Virus record (IMG/VR): IMGVR_UViG_3300009149_000028
Location: 1 to 64,000 of that record
Strand: one strand, 5' to 3'
Length of the DNA stretch: 64,000 nt
From: a virus
Shown: positions 16,687-27,210 of the stretch, in pieces
Position numbering within the stretch: position 1 is the stretch's first letter
How the letters are laid out: each line of letters opens with the position of its first letter
Position numbers and translations under genes: made by a program
Notes under the pieces: model-generated
The model's database searches: none
Told to the model about the DNA's origin: nothing
What the model saw: the letters and a program-made list of their open reading frames with translations, nothing else

Positions 16687-19224
16687 TTAATGGAAATCAA
16701 CCCACGTACTTCCATCATACCCTCTAAATTTGCTAGTAGTAGAATTAAAAACTATCATTCCAGCCGTTGCTGTCAACGCTCCCTCCTCGGTAGTATCTAC
16801 AACATTAGTTTTAAAAACTCTTGTTGTAGATTTCAAATCTAAACCAACAGAGGAGGTTGTCGCAGTAAGCCCGTGTATTACTAAAGCGCCAGTTCCATTT
16901 ATGTATTGATCTTCAGTTTTAGCAAACAACACTCTAGGCACGTCTTCAGCCCATCCAAGAGCAAAAGAATCACTTAGTAAATTATCTACTGAATCCCCCA
17001 TTGTAATAGAACGAGCCCCTAAAGCCTGATTGTAATTAACATTATTACCAATACTTATAGTGTTTATTCCAGATGTTCCAGTAGTACCTCCTCCAGCTCT
17101 ATATCCAATACAAACTTGAGCCTGAGCTCTAGCTGCAGATTGCGTACCTATAGACACAGCATTTGTGCTATCCACTGTAGCATCTCCAATAGCTATAGAC
17201 CCATTACCACTCGCAAAAGAACTACTTCCAATAGCGATAGACCCGCTACCATCACTTCTAGATGTGCTACCAATAGCTAAAGCTGTACTGCCAGAAGAGC
17301 TTGCTCCTGGACCTATTGTGACTGAGTTTGCTCCGATTGTTGCAGCGTTATAATTAGTCGCGCTTCCTATGGTTATAGAAGAGGCACCAAACGTTGTCAC
17401 ATTACCACCACCCGCTCTATATCCTAAAGAAATTGCTCCATTAGCATCGCTTTCAGATTGATTTCCGATAGCTACAGCATTTGCGTCTTTAGCTTCAGAC
17501 TGAGTCCCTATTGCTACAGAGTTGGATCCTATGTTTACAGATCCATCGTTTGATTGATATCCTATAGAAACCGAAGAATTCCCTTTTGTCCCTGTCGTAT
17601 TTCCAGCGTTATACCCAACAGCTATAGCTCCAAGAACTTCGCTTGTAGCTACATTTCCTATAGACAAAGAATATTGACCTGATGCTACTGAGCTCCTCCC
17701 TAGTGATATAGAATATAAACCGCTAGAATCCACATTATGACCTACAGCTACAGAGGATGTAGTTGTTGCTTGCGATAAGTAACCTATACATACTGATTCA
17801 CCTCCCGATGACGTAGTTGTACTGCCGACTGCTACTGAATTATTACCTATATCTGTAGTGCCTTGATTTGAGTTATACCCCATTGACACCGTCACTGAAC
17901 CTTTGGTTCCAGTGGTGTTTCCAGCGTTTTTACCAATGGTTACAACTCCTAAATTCTCAGCTTTAGCTGACCTACCTATAGCTATAGATTCAAGACCTGA
18001 AGCTATAGAATTGTATCCTACAGAAACTGAATCATTTCCATCTGACTGAGAAAAGCCTCCAACTGATATACCTCTTTCCCCCTTAGCATTTGAAGCTCCT
18101 CCAATAGACACAGATGTTACACCTGTAGCTTCAGCCAAATACCCTAAGGAAACAGAGTAGTTAGAACGAGTCTTAGATTGATATCCTATTGCAACAGAAT
18201 CTAAACCTATATCATTAGATCCATTATTAGATAAATGCCCAATGCTTATTGCATAATTATTTTTTGCACCGCTAGTGTTTCCAGCATTATACCCAATCGA
18301 CACGCACCCTGAAGCAGATTTAGAAAGCCTACCTATAGAAATGCTATCGGTTTCTGTAGATGAAGCTTCCGAGCCTATAGCAATGGAATAGTCACCAATT
18401 GCATCCGACTGATACCCTACAGCAGTAGGTCTAACTCCAGAAGCGTTAGCGCTCTCACCTACAGATACAGCTGAAGAACTACTTCCAGAAGCCAAATAAC
18501 CTAAACTAAAAGAGCCATCATTTTTTAAAGTTAATAAATCATTCGACCCAGTTTTGAAATCCAAATCATAACTATTAAGCTCTAGTGAGGTGTCTTGAAT
18601 TATGCTACCTCCAAACCCAAAAGTGTTTGCGCTATATTCAGTTATAGCATTTACAAAACTATTAGAAGATCCACCCCCGCCTAATAGTAAAGATAAATCC
18701 GTACTACCTGAATAAAACGTGGTTGCACTTATCGTAGATGCGCTAAACGAGTTAGCTGAATTACTTCCGCTTACGTATAAATTATCTAAACTTGCTCCAG
18801 TGATATTTACCGTTGGTAAATTTTCCGTCCCGCCAGTGAATGTGTTTACACCATTACCAATTCGAGTAATATCCACAGCTCCATTTCCAAACAACAAAGA
18901 CAAATCCGTACTTCCTGAATATATTGTTGCAGCGCTTATTGTAATAGCGCTAAACGAGTTAACCTGACTATCTCCACTTACCGTAATATTATCAACAGTT
19001 AAGCCAGTAATGTTTACCGTTGGTATATTATCCGTTCCTCCAGTAAATGAATTTACACCATTACCAACGCGAGTAACATCTATAGACCCGCTTCCAAACA
19101 ATAAAGACAAATCCGTACTTCCAGAATATATAGTGTCACCCGAAATAGATGGATTCGAATTTACACTGCTTAAAAAATTATTTTCATCTAATCCCCTTCT
19201 AGGAAAACCACTCTTACTTCCCAT
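16687..19224 (-). CDS. Adhesin with trimeric-autotransporter (YadA/Hep-Hag) head repeats
   Basis: 845 aa. The N-terminus carries two FTGGT repeats shared with the other fibres. Residues about 250-760 are a long run of 14-15-residue repeats of the form SIAIGS-x-A-x-A-x-G-x-x. Examples are YSIAIGSEASS, SVSIGGASNAKGE and GSIAIGSSSFASGN. This is the left-handed beta-roll repeat of YadA-type trimeric adhesin heads. The C-terminus ends RGYDGSTWVDFH, a terminal strand often seen in phage fibres. There is no autotransporter membrane anchor, so it should act as a virion fibre rather than a bacterial surface protein. The repeat identification is firm; the receptor is unknown. Confidence 0.88.
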   Translation of the reverse strand: MGSKSGFPRRGLDENNFLSSVNSNPSISGDTIYSGSTDLSLLFGSGSIDVTRVGNGVNSFTGGTDNIPTVNITGLTVDNITVSGDSQVNSFSAITISAATIYSGSTDLSLLFGNGAVDITRIGNGVNTFTGGTENLPTVNITGASLDNLYVSGSNSANSFSASTISATTFYSGSTDLSLLLGGGGSSNSFVNAITEYSANTFGFGGSIIQDTSLELNSYDLDFKTGSNDLLTLKNDGSFSLGYLASGSSSSAVSVGESANASGVRPTAVGYQSDAIGDYSIAIGSEASSTETDSISIGRLSKSASGCVSIGYNAGNTSGAKNNYAISIGHLSNNGSNDIGLDSVAIGYQSKTRSNYSVSLGYLAEATGVTSVSIGGASNAKGERGISVGGFSQSDGNDSVSVGYNSIASGLESIAIGRSAKAENLGVVTIGKNAGNTTGTKGSVTVSMGYNSNQGTTDIGNNSVAVGSTTTSSGGESVCIGYLSQATTTSSVAVGHNVDSSGLYSISLGRSSVASGQYSLSIGNVATSEVLGAIAVGYNAGNTTGTKGNSSVSIGYQSNDGSVNIGSNSVAIGTQSEAKDANAVAIGNQSESDANGAISLGYRAGGGNVTTFGASSITIGSATNYNAATIGANSVTIGPGASSSGSTALAIGSTSRSDGSGSIAIGSSSFASGNGSIAIGDATVDSTNAVSIGTQSAARAQAQVCIGYRAGGGTTGTSGINTISIGNNVNYNQALGARSITMGDSVDNLLSDSFALGWAEDVPRVLFAKTEDQYINGTGALVIHGLTATTSSVGLDLKSTTRVFKTNVVDTTEEGALTATAGMIVFNSTTSKFRGYDGSTWVDFH

Positions 19225-19235
19225 AATTAACTTTA

Positions 19236-19757
19236 TTAATAAATAGCATCAAATATACCTCTTGAATCCATCTCTAAAACTTTATTTCTAATCGCGTCTG
19301 GTAATGTTGCGTTTTTTTCAATCATTACTAAATTAAAGAAATAATCAAACTCACCTATCTCCGTCTCCATTCCTTCATTTAATAAAAAATCATTACCTAT
19401 TTTGAACGTGTGTCTCTTCTCAATAGGTAAACCCGATTCATCTATATATGTTATCAACATAGAAGCGTACATAGTTCTAGTGGAAAAATCCATGGGCATT
19501 GAGAGAATTGTTACCTTCCTTTCATTGTCAGTTTCTTCAAAAACATAATTTGAAATTATTACATCAAATATTGATTCTTCTTCTAAATCAAAATCGAAAA
19601 CAATGGAGCTATAATCAATATTCTTTCTTCTAAAAAAGTGTATAGCCTCATCCAGTTCACCAACAAAAGCTTTTTCTTTTGTTCTAGTTATAGACGTTTC
19701 TTCATGCTCTATACATGAAAGAACTTCTGTGTCGTTGTATAATATTCTATACTCCAT
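19236..19757 (-). CDS. Hypothetical virion-cluster protein
   Basis: 173 aa, starting MEYRILYNDTEVLSCIEHEE. The protein is acidic and mixed alpha/beta, with no repeat units of the flanking adhesins and no recognised motif. It lies between the YadA-like adhesin and the LRR protein with gaps of 11-15 bases, so it is probably co-transcribed. It could be a fibre chaperone or connector, but nothing in the sequence shows this. Confidence 0.75.
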   Translation of the reverse strand: MEYRILYNDTEVLSCIEHEETSITRTKEKAFVGELDEAIHFFRRKNIDYSSIVFDFDLEEESIFDVIISNYVFEETDNERKVTILSMPMDFSTRTMYASMLITYIDESGLPIEKRHTFKIGNDFLLNEGMETEIGEFDYFFNLVMIEKNATLPDAIRNKVLEMDSRGIFDAIY

Positions 19758-19772
19758 AATTATTTATTATTT

Positions 19773-22454
19773 TTAAATTCCACCACCATCAATTATTACC
19801 CAAGATGAATTGCTTATTAAGTTTGCTCTAGCTGTATCTGCCGCCCCACCTAGAGTGTATGTAGAAGAGCCAAAATCAGCAGTGACACTAGATTGAACCG
19901 CTCCACCTTCCCATGCTATTAATAGAGCATCATAATCAGCTGTTGATATATTAGTGCCATTTAAGAAACCTGTCATATCGGTAACGCCTGAAATGTCCCA
20001 TTCATCAAAATTAACACTAGTTAATGAAGTGCAATCTTTAAATGTATCCACTAACGTTGTATCTAAAATTAAATCTGGAATATCTGTTGCTGTTACTTCT
20101 AAGTTAGCGCATCCATTAAGATTAAGAGTGTATGGCTTATTAGTACCCCATTGTTTCACTTTTTTAATTTTCAACTTATCCCCCGTATCATCAAAATGAA
20201 AATGTGGTATATCTGTATTGTTTAACGACATCATTCTTATTTCATATGTACCAGCAGTACTATATTCGTGACTTAAATCAGGTGTTGTATTATGTCGCTC
20301 CGCTTCATCATCTCCCCAAAACACCTTAAAATTATTAGCACCTGCTCCTATATCTTGTGTAGGTAAAGTAAACGTTTCGTTACCACTTGTCGTTTCTACT
20401 TCAATGATAAACTCATTCCATATTTCAGATTCAGTTGTAACAGACCATCCAGCATTAGTCAAAGTTGTCACGGCAGATAACCCATCATAACCACCACTAG
20501 TGCCATCGGGTGCTGAATTGTTTGATATATTCAAACTTCCGCTTCCATAACTATGTGTAGTTTCCATACTAGCAATATCCACTAATATTTTATTTACTTG
20601 TGCTGTTGTAAAATAATTAGTAGTTAATTGTATATCTGTTCCTAAACAGTTTAATGCTGAAAAAGCATTTATATCTAAATCTGTAGTTAATCCATATAAA
20701 TTTGTTAACCACAAATTTGTCCCTCTTGACCCTCTTGCTAAATAACCACCTGTTCTAAAAGGGATTTCTTTTACTCTATGAAAATGTTGCAATCTTAAAT
20801 CTCTGTGATTTATAAATCCCGACATATCACATACTGTTCCATCATATTGATTTGTAAGAGCAAGGAAAGACGATGGTGGCGTAACATCACTACCACTAGG
20901 AGGAAATATAATATTAACGTCAGTGATGCTTAAATTTGATATATCTCTACAATCCATCCAAGCTGAAGCAATCATGTCTTCTCTTGATAAATCAAGAGTA
21001 CCTGTTAAGTTAGGCACAAATCTACAATTAAACTGAGTAATTCTACCAAACGTATTTGATGGAGTAAACATGTTAACGGTTGCTAAATTAACATTATTGC
21101 TTATAGTAAAGCTACCACCCAAAAAAATAGAGGTAGATAAATCTAATTCTGTGATAGTGCCATTATTTGTCAAATTTAATCCTCTAATTCTAGTCCCATC
21201 AAAATCGTATGATGAAACATTTAGATTTCCAAGTGATAATGATACACCATCAGTTCTTTGGTATGCTGAAAAATCTAAACTACCAGTGATACCACCGTTA
21301 TTTGTTAAGTTCAATGTTGAAATATTACTTTCTTGCCCATTATCTACTGTAAAAGATGTTAATCCAATATCATCTAATTGTAAATTGGCATCAACAAATG
21401 TAACACCTGTCAAATCCAATACTCCAATATTAGCACTAGAATTACTACCTATGTCTAACTCTGTATATGTTGTTGTTGCGTTTGGCGGCAAAGTTATAGA
21501 TGTTAAATTTCCTGTTCCTTGCCCTTGAACTCGGAGTATCCCATTAAAATTTTTAAAACCAGATAAGTCTAAAGTGTTTATTGTATTGTTATATAATCTT
21601 ACTTGTGTGATTTCATTAGTTATATTACTATTAAATGTTAATGTACTAATTTCACAATGATTTAAAAAAATATTACCACCTAAATTATGCATTGCTGATA
21701 AATCAAATACTTTATCAGCAGTATTATCAACACCAGTACCTTCTGTAAAATCTATTTTAGTTATTATAGGAGCATCCAATTCTACGAATGTTGGAAATGT
21801 TATATTACTATGCACTGTTCTATCTATTGTTATAGAACCACCCAATCTTGACCATGTTGATAAATCTAATACCGCATCAGCATTGGTATTGTTATCTCTT
21901 AGATTTAATATCGTCACTGGTCTAGTCACATTTATTGGTAGAATTGGGTCATTAACACCAAATATGTTAGAAAAATTTATTATACCACCAAACATACCAT
22001 TTACATTCAATGGTGTTAAATCCAACCTACCATCTATTGAATTTTCACCGCCATATGTTACTATTCCATCTAAATCATTAATTTGTGCTAACGGTACTAC
22101 AATCTCTGGTAATGTTATATTATCAGCACTCAAAAAAACAGAGCCTAATTGAATGTACTCTAGATATTTATATTCGGATAAATCTAAAACACCAATAGTG
22201 TTGGTATCAGGAACAGTATATGTATTACCTCTTTTTTGTTGTATTATTAAAGTTTCTAGTTTGTTTGTAAATCCAATATCATCATCACTCTGCTTAACGC
22301 CATAATCAATAAAATATGTGTTATTACTATATGAGCCATCTGCGTATTTTATTAAACCGAAATTACCACTACCATAACCAGATTCTTCATAATTTGGTCT
22401 AGGTATGACTAATCTTTTATACTTCGCTGATGCTAAAATTCCTCCAAATCCCAT
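19773..22454 (-). CDS. Leucine-rich-repeat/BspA-like adhesin
   Basis: 893 aa. Residues about 60-650 are irregular LRRs with recurrent N-x-(L/I)-x-x-L-D-L-S steps (for example ITELDLSTSIFLGGSFTISN). The C-terminal third has a PKD-like strand pattern (FKVFWGDDEAERH, then LSHEYSTAGTYEIRM). It is followed by DUF285/BspA-type repeats (FKDCTSLTSVNFDEWDISGV, then TDMTGFLNGTNIS). Such domains are frequent in Bacteroidetes surface proteins. There is no signal peptide or sorting signal, so it is probably virion-associated. Gene acquisition from a bacterial host is plausible inference. Confidence 0.85.
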   Translation of the reverse strand: MGFGGILASAKYKRLVIPRPNYEESGYGSGNFGLIKYADGSYSNNTYFIDYGVKQSDDDIGFTNKLETLIIQQKRGNTYTVPDTNTIGVLDLSEYKYLEYIQLGSVFLSADNITLPEIVVPLAQINDLDGIVTYGGENSIDGRLDLTPLNVNGMFGGIINFSNIFGVNDPILPINVTRPVTILNLRDNNTNADAVLDLSTWSRLGGSITIDRTVHSNITFPTFVELDAPIITKIDFTEGTGVDNTADKVFDLSAMHNLGGNIFLNHCEISTLTFNSNITNEITQVRLYNNTINTLDLSGFKNFNGILRVQGQGTGNLTSITLPPNATTTYTELDIGSNSSANIGVLDLTGVTFVDANLQLDDIGLTSFTVDNGQESNISTLNLTNNGGITGSLDFSAYQRTDGVSLSLGNLNVSSYDFDGTRIRGLNLTNNGTITELDLSTSIFLGGSFTISNNVNLATVNMFTPSNTFGRITQFNCRFVPNLTGTLDLSREDMIASAWMDCRDISNLSITDVNIIFPPSGSDVTPPSSFLALTNQYDGTVCDMSGFINHRDLRLQHFHRVKEIPFRTGGYLARGSRGTNLWLTNLYGLTTDLDINAFSALNCLGTDIQLTTNYFTTAQVNKILVDIASMETTHSYGSGSLNISNNSAPDGTSGGYDGLSAVTTLTNAGWSVTTESEIWNEFIIEVETTSGNETFTLPTQDIGAGANNFKVFWGDDEAERHNTTPDLSHEYSTAGTYEIRMMSLNNTDIPHFHFDDTGDKLKIKKVKQWGTNKPYTLNLNGCANLEVTATDIPDLILDTTLVDTFKDCTSLTSVNFDEWDISGVTDMTGFLNGTNISTADYDALLIAWEGGAVQSSVTADFGSSTYTLGGAADTARANLISNSSWVIIDGGGI

Positions 22455-22471
22455 TTAATTAAATCTATTTT

Positions 22472-24838
22472 TTAGTTATAACCTATACCTGTATCAATAC
22501 TAATATCAACACCATCATATTGGATGAATACTTTATTCGTATCATTCGCTATTGTGCTTAACGCTAATGGTGATTTAATACCATTATTGGCAACAATTGC
22601 AGTATTTGCAATGGTAACTTCGTGTCCACCTGTCCCATCTTGTTTAATGTTGGCTTGATATTCTCCACCATTTACATGGTTAGAAATTGTGATTGTGGTA
22701 TCCGCTGTTATTGTTATGGTAATCTTTGGCTCCACCGAAACATCCCATGCATAAGTTACTCCAGTGTTTCCAACTGCTGTAAAGGCGGTTGGGCCGCCTC
22801 CAGACAAGTCTCTAATAATTGTTTCTACATCCGTAGATCCAGAATAAAATGTAGTTGCGCTTAATGATGTGAAAGATGACTCTCCACTAACCGTTATATT
22901 ATCAACAGTTAACCCAGTTACGTTTATCGTTGGTAAATTTTCCGTCCCGCCAGTGAATGTATTTACACCACTTTGAACTCTTGTGATATCAGCATTGTCA
23001 CCAGTAGTATCTAAATCAACATACTCTTCAGGATTAAAGAACATCCTACCATCATAATACCAACCAACCTGCTGAAGGAATCCACTAGAATACTGGTTGT
23101 CAGTTAACCCTCCAAGAACAGTTTGAGAAAGATAAATAGCTGTAGCGCTTGAGTAGCCCAAATCTATATCTAAAGTTGACCCAACCGTGCCTATATTGAT
23201 AGTATTAGCGTCTACAACAGAGCTTACATAGTTTGTAACAAAGCTATCATTAATATCAGCGCTAGAGTTAGCTATAGATTTTGTCCAAACGGATCCGCTT
23301 ATACTCACCATATCACCTACTGATAATCCGTGACTAGCTTGAGTATAACTCAGGGATTCTGTAGCAAATATATCAAGTAAATTCGTGCTTCCTGAATAAA
23401 AAGAGGTTGCTGAAACCGATCCTTGAGCATTAAAATTGATCCCATAAACAGTGTCCTTTGTTTCCCCAGTAATGCTTTGCCCCCCTAAAATAACAGATCT
23501 AAAAGCCGCTGGTGTTAACATGTTGCTTTGGCCGCCTAATATTGCAGACTCGCTAGATATTACAGTTGATCCCGAAGAGTGAATAAATGATCTTGGTCCA
23601 ATAGCTGAAGATTTAGACCCTCCCGCGTGAGTATTATTTCCTAGCGCTGTAGTATACTCCCCTTCTGAATGAGAATTGGGCCCAGAAGCAGTAGTTGAAT
23701 AACCTTCAGCATGAGACGCTATACCTATAGCTTTATTGCTTAGACCTTCAGAAAAGGAAGCGTTACCTGACGCTGTTGTGCCAGAACCTATCGCGAAAGA
23801 AAAGTCGCCAGTAGATAAATTGTTCCCACTTACAGAGAGTATAGCCCCGTTTATTGGATTTCCACTAAGTGGGGATGATGTTATATTCTCTTTTATTAAA
23901 CCTATTGATGGTATGTTATTATCGTCAGTTGACCAGGTTACATTAGGTTCATCAGATGCTCTATCAAAAAACTTTAAACCTCTACCTGTATAGCTTTCTC
24001 TTATCGTGGTTCCTGAGTTAGAGACTCCATCAGGGTAAATGTAAAACCCTTGATATGTTGTGCTTGAAGAATATGTTTTTCTGTGTATTATTCCAATTCT
24101 TGTTGCAGAAACACCTGTAACTTCACCTCTAAGAGCAATTTCAGATCTAGTGATAGAAGAATAGTGGTCTGGATATCCTGCATTAGCTCTAAATGAAATT
24201 TTCCCTGGACCTGTTTCATATGGGACCCCAAAATAATCACCTTTTCTATTTGACCCTTGACTCGTATCAAAACTAGAAGAGTCGCCTACTTTTGTTGGGA
24301 ATGAATTAAAATATAATCCAGCATTTGTTTTTCCAACCGCATCAGATGATGATGTTGTAAAATCAATATAACCTCCAAACCCAGTAGTTCCAGACCCGAT
24401 GTTATTAAAAAACATTCCATCATTAGTCTTAAACCCTCCTTGTTTTAATCTAGATGATGAAGTACCTAGTGAAAGAATATTCGTGTCTCCACCATTTAAA
24501 TTTCTACTAGATGTTAATGTGCCATCGCTGTTATATATATTTGTCTCCCCTCCAAACAAATCAGACAGATCAGTCCCCCCAGAATATATAGTGGTTGCTG
24601 AAATTGAACCTGTTATATCCAGATCTCCTACAACTGTTCCCCCACTTAAATTTAGATAAGATTTAGCTCCAATTTCAAAAATGTTACTTCCGTCATAGGA
24701 AAACAACTTTTGATCAGCCGTGTTCAAAGCAAGCTCGCCTTGCTTAATAAGATTAGACTCGCTACCAGTAGTTCCAGATGGAACTCTACTAGGAATCGCG
24801 GTTTTCTTTACTATTAACCGTACGCTTCTATCTGACAT
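22472..24838 (-). CDS. Tail fibre/spike protein with SHAEG-type repeats
   Basis: 788 aa from the ATG at 24838. An upstream TTG at 24862 is less likely. Residues about 350-470 carry SHAEGYSTTASGPNSHSEGE-like repeats. An SAILGGQSNML segment, then SVILGGQSITGETKDTVYG, follow; the same cap occurs in 24967..27210. One FTGGT repeat sits near the C-terminus, and the last 105 residues are a beta-rich tip. An N-terminal stretch (LIKQGELALNTADQKLFSYD) is typical of phage fibre N-terminal beta domains. A hairpin lies just before the TTG (24865-24883). Confidence 0.85.
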   Translation of the reverse strand: MSDRSVRLIVKKTAIPSRVPSGTTGSESNLIKQGELALNTADQKLFSYDGSNIFEIGAKSYLNLSGGTVVGDLDITGSISATTIYSGGTDLSDLFGGETNIYNSDGTLTSSRNLNGGDTNILSLGTSSSRLKQGGFKTNDGMFFNNIGSGTTGFGGYIDFTTSSSDAVGKTNAGLYFNSFPTKVGDSSSFDTSQGSNRKGDYFGVPYETGPGKISFRANAGYPDHYSSITRSEIALRGEVTGVSATRIGIIHRKTYSSSTTYQGFYIYPDGVSNSGTTIRESYTGRGLKFFDRASDEPNVTWSTDDNNIPSIGLIKENITSSPLSGNPINGAILSVSGNNLSTGDFSFAIGSGTTASGNASFSEGLSNKAIGIASHAEGYSTTASGPNSHSEGEYTTALGNNTHAGGSKSSAIGPRSFIHSSGSTVISSESAILGGQSNMLTPAAFRSVILGGQSITGETKDTVYGINFNAQGSVSATSFYSGSTNLLDIFATESLSYTQASHGLSVGDMVSISGSVWTKSIANSSADINDSFVTNYVSSVVDANTINIGTVGSTLDIDLGYSSATAIYLSQTVLGGLTDNQYSSGFLQQVGWYYDGRMFFNPEEYVDLDTTGDNADITRVQSGVNTFTGGTENLPTINVTGLTVDNITVSGESSFTSLSATTFYSGSTDVETIIRDLSGGGPTAFTAVGNTGVTYAWDVSVEPKITITITADTTITISNHVNGGEYQANIKQDGTGGHEVTIANTAIVANNGIKSPLALSTIANDTNKVFIQYDGVDISIDTGIGYN

Positions 24839-24917
24839 AACAACGAAATTATATAACTTCAATTACCGCCCTTAAAGAGCGGTGAACTATAGAGTTCATA
24901 ATATAAATAACAAAAAA

Positions 24918-24947
24918 AAAAGCCCTTTCTATATAGAAAGGGCTTTT
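24918..24947. terminator. Bidirectional rho-independent terminator
   Basis: A perfect 30-base palindrome, AAAAGCCCTTTC-TATATA-GAAAGGGCTTTT, between two minus-strand fibre genes. The A- and T-runs make it usable on either strand. Confidence 0.85.
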
Positions 24948-24966
24948 GGTTTCAATTATTTTTTAG

Positions 24967-27210
24967 TTAGAAGGTTCCCCCATCTAAAACATCAAGCTCA
25001 GCTAAAAGCCTAACCCCGTTAGGTGACGAAATCGTCCCTGTCTCTCTTATTCTTACATCTTCCAAGTTCGTGGTAAACGCTCTATTGGAAATTCCAGTAG
25101 ACGCCCCTCTTATGTCAAAGAATACATCTGTACCAGGAGTTCCTGAACCGTCTTGTATTGACCAACCTGAACCTAAAGATGTAGATTCTGTAGAAGCTGT
25201 AGGGTTAAAATTTAATTCAATTTTATTGTCCTCAATATAAAGCTCTGAAGTAAATCCTGAAATAGCATCTCCAATTAAAAGAATATTACCATATACTGTT
25301 GCTGTTGTATCCGCTGTTGTAGCTGGATTACCAATAACAATGCTTGGAGTTTTCAACTCGTTGTTAACAGCGTCATAAGTAAATCCTGCCTCACCTGTTA
25401 AAACTCCATCAGTCCCAGCATAAGCAACTTGCTGATCTGTAAAACCGCCAGTCTCAGTTAAAAAAATTGATGATAAATCCGTAGATCCAGAATAAAACGT
25501 GGTAGCCGAAACTGAACCTTGAGCATTGAAGTTGATTCCGTAAACCGTATCAGATTCAGTCCCTGTAATATTCTGGCCACCTAAAACAACCGATCTAGCC
25601 GCAGATGAGGTTAACTCATTATTATTACCGCCTAGTATCGCAGATTCAGCGCCTCCAGCAATTGAGCTTCTACCGTGAACAAAAGAATACTGAGTGTCCG
25701 CTGTGGTACCATATCCTCCAGCGTGAGACTGATCTCCCAAAGCTTGAGTGCTATACCCTTCAGCATGTGACGCCACCCCTGACGCTGTAGTGTAACCTCC
25801 TTCAGCATGAGAGCTTTGACCATTTGCTGTTGTATTAAATCCTTCAGCATGAGAAGATGCCCCTAACGCTTTAGAGTATTGACCTTCAGCATGAGCTTGG
25901 CTTCCCGCTGTAGTAGATAAACCTTCAGCGTGACCAAATGATCCAGTAACTAATGTATATTGACCTTCAGCGTGAGATGCTAGTGTGGTTGCAGATGTCT
26001 TAAAACCTTGAGCGTTTGCAAATGAACTTGTTGCCTCAGTTCTATATCCAGTCGCTGTAGACCCTTGTCCTGATGCTATAGAATAAAATCCTGCCGCATG
26101 AGACTGATCTCCAGAAGCTATTGTGTGAAATCCTTCAGAGTGAGAACCGCTTCCTGATGCTGTGGTATTTTCACCTTCAGCGTGAGACTGATCCCCTGAG
26201 GCTAACGTGTATTGACCTTCAGCGTGAGATGAAAATGTTGTAGCTGATGTTTTAAATCCTTGAGCGTTCGAATAACTACCAGAGGCAACATTCTGTTTAC
26301 CTCCATTGACTATTGAATAGGACCCTGATGAAATATTACTACCGCTAATAGTGCTTATTGCTCCATTAATAGAGTTCCCGCTAAAAGGTGAGTTTATATC
26401 AGCAGCAGTTAAGAATAAATCTTCTAAATTAGTAGAACCAGAATAAATACTTCCACCACTTAAATTTACAGCATAAACCCCATTTAATACCGTATCATTA
26501 GTTACGGTTAAATTATCTAAAGTTCCCCCAGATATATTTACAGTTGGACTATTATCTGTTCCTCCAGTATAGGTATTTAAACCATTTCCAACACGAGTTA
26601 CATCTAATAATTCAGTCTCACTTGCAATAGTTCTTATTACTGAGTCAAGATCAGTAGAGCCAGAATAAATAGTTACACCACTTAAATTTGTTACATCAGC
26701 ATTAGTTATTGTTGCTGTAGTAATAGTAGAAACTCCAGATACAGATAAATTATTTACTGATGGACTATCTACTAAACTAACAATAGGAAGCGCAATAGTC
26801 CCCCCCGTTGCGATGTTTGATCCTGGTTGTACTTTTGTGGGATCTAAAGAATCCGCTATATTAGTTATATTAGCAAGAACAAATCCGTCAGTTGTTCCAG
26901 ATAGAAACTTACCAGTAAGACCAGAGCCATTAACCCCTTCATATGTTGATATTGTGCCAGTGTCTCCAGATATGACGAATTTAGAATTTATCGATAATCT
27001 ATTTGAGATAGATGAATTGAATAGTCTAGAACCCACTTCAAAGACACCGCTTTCACTTGATGTTTCAAAAGATCCTCCAGTTACACCAGAGTACTTTAGT
27101 ATACCATCGTATGCATTTACAAAACCTTCCCCAAAAAGTGCGTCTCCTGGTAACCCTCCGCCTGTAGTTAATTTTTTTCTTGTTAATATTGTTGCGCTTC
27201 TATTAGCCAT
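24967..27210 (-). CDS. Tail fibre/spike protein with long SHAEG repeat array
   Basis: 747 aa. An N-terminal domain is followed by one YTGGTDNSPTVNISGGTLDN repeat. Residues about 300-560 then carry some 15 repeats of the form SHAEG-x-x-T-x-A-x-G-x-x. A cap, ESAILGGNNNELTSSAARSV, precedes VLGGQNITGTESDTVYGINF. This repeat-plus-cap arrangement is known from spike proteins of unrelated phages and is a beta-roll or prism. The C-terminus reads like a Q/N-rich fibre end (FDIRGASTGISNRAFTTNLE). It shares the cap and N-terminal context with 22472..24838, so the two are paralogues. Confidence 0.85.
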   Translation of the reverse strand: MANRSATILTRKKLTTGGGLPGDALFGEGFVNAYDGILKYSGVTGGSFETSSESGVFEVGSRLFNSSISNRLSINSKFVISGDTGTISTYEGVNGSGLTGKFLSGTTDGFVLANITNIADSLDPTKVQPGSNIATGGTIALPIVSLVDSPSVNNLSVSGVSTITTATITNADVTNLSGVTIYSGSTDLDSVIRTIASETELLDVTRVGNGLNTYTGGTDNSPTVNISGGTLDNLTVTNDTVLNGVYAVNLSGGSIYSGSTNLEDLFLTAADINSPFSGNSINGAISTISGSNISSGSYSIVNGGKQNVASGSYSNAQGFKTSATTFSSHAEGQYTLASGDQSHAEGENTTASGSGSHSEGFHTIASGDQSHAAGFYSIASGQGSTATGYRTEATSSFANAQGFKTSATTLASHAEGQYTLVTGSFGHAEGLSTTAGSQAHAEGQYSKALGASSHAEGFNTTANGQSSHAEGGYTTASGVASHAEGYSTQALGDQSHAGGYGTTADTQYSFVHGRSSIAGGAESAILGGNNNELTSSAARSVVLGGQNITGTESDTVYGINFNAQGSVSATTFYSGSTDLSSIFLTETGGFTDQQVAYAGTDGVLTGEAGFTYDAVNNELKTPSIVIGNPATTADTTATVYGNILLIGDAISGFTSELYIEDNKIELNFNPTASTESTSLGSGWSIQDGSGTPGTDVFFDIRGASTGISNRAFTTNLEDVRIRETGTISSPNGVRLLAELDVLDGGTF

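Noticed and set aside
8243-19246. Many plus-strand open frames opposite the fibre genes with repeated PPVNVF-like peptides
   Set aside because: They are antisense shadows of the repetitive minus-strand genes; their repeats mirror the FTGGT repeat and they lack their own start signals.
19773-22454. Diversity-generating retroelement target
   Set aside because: No reverse transcriptase gene or template repeat is visible in the window.
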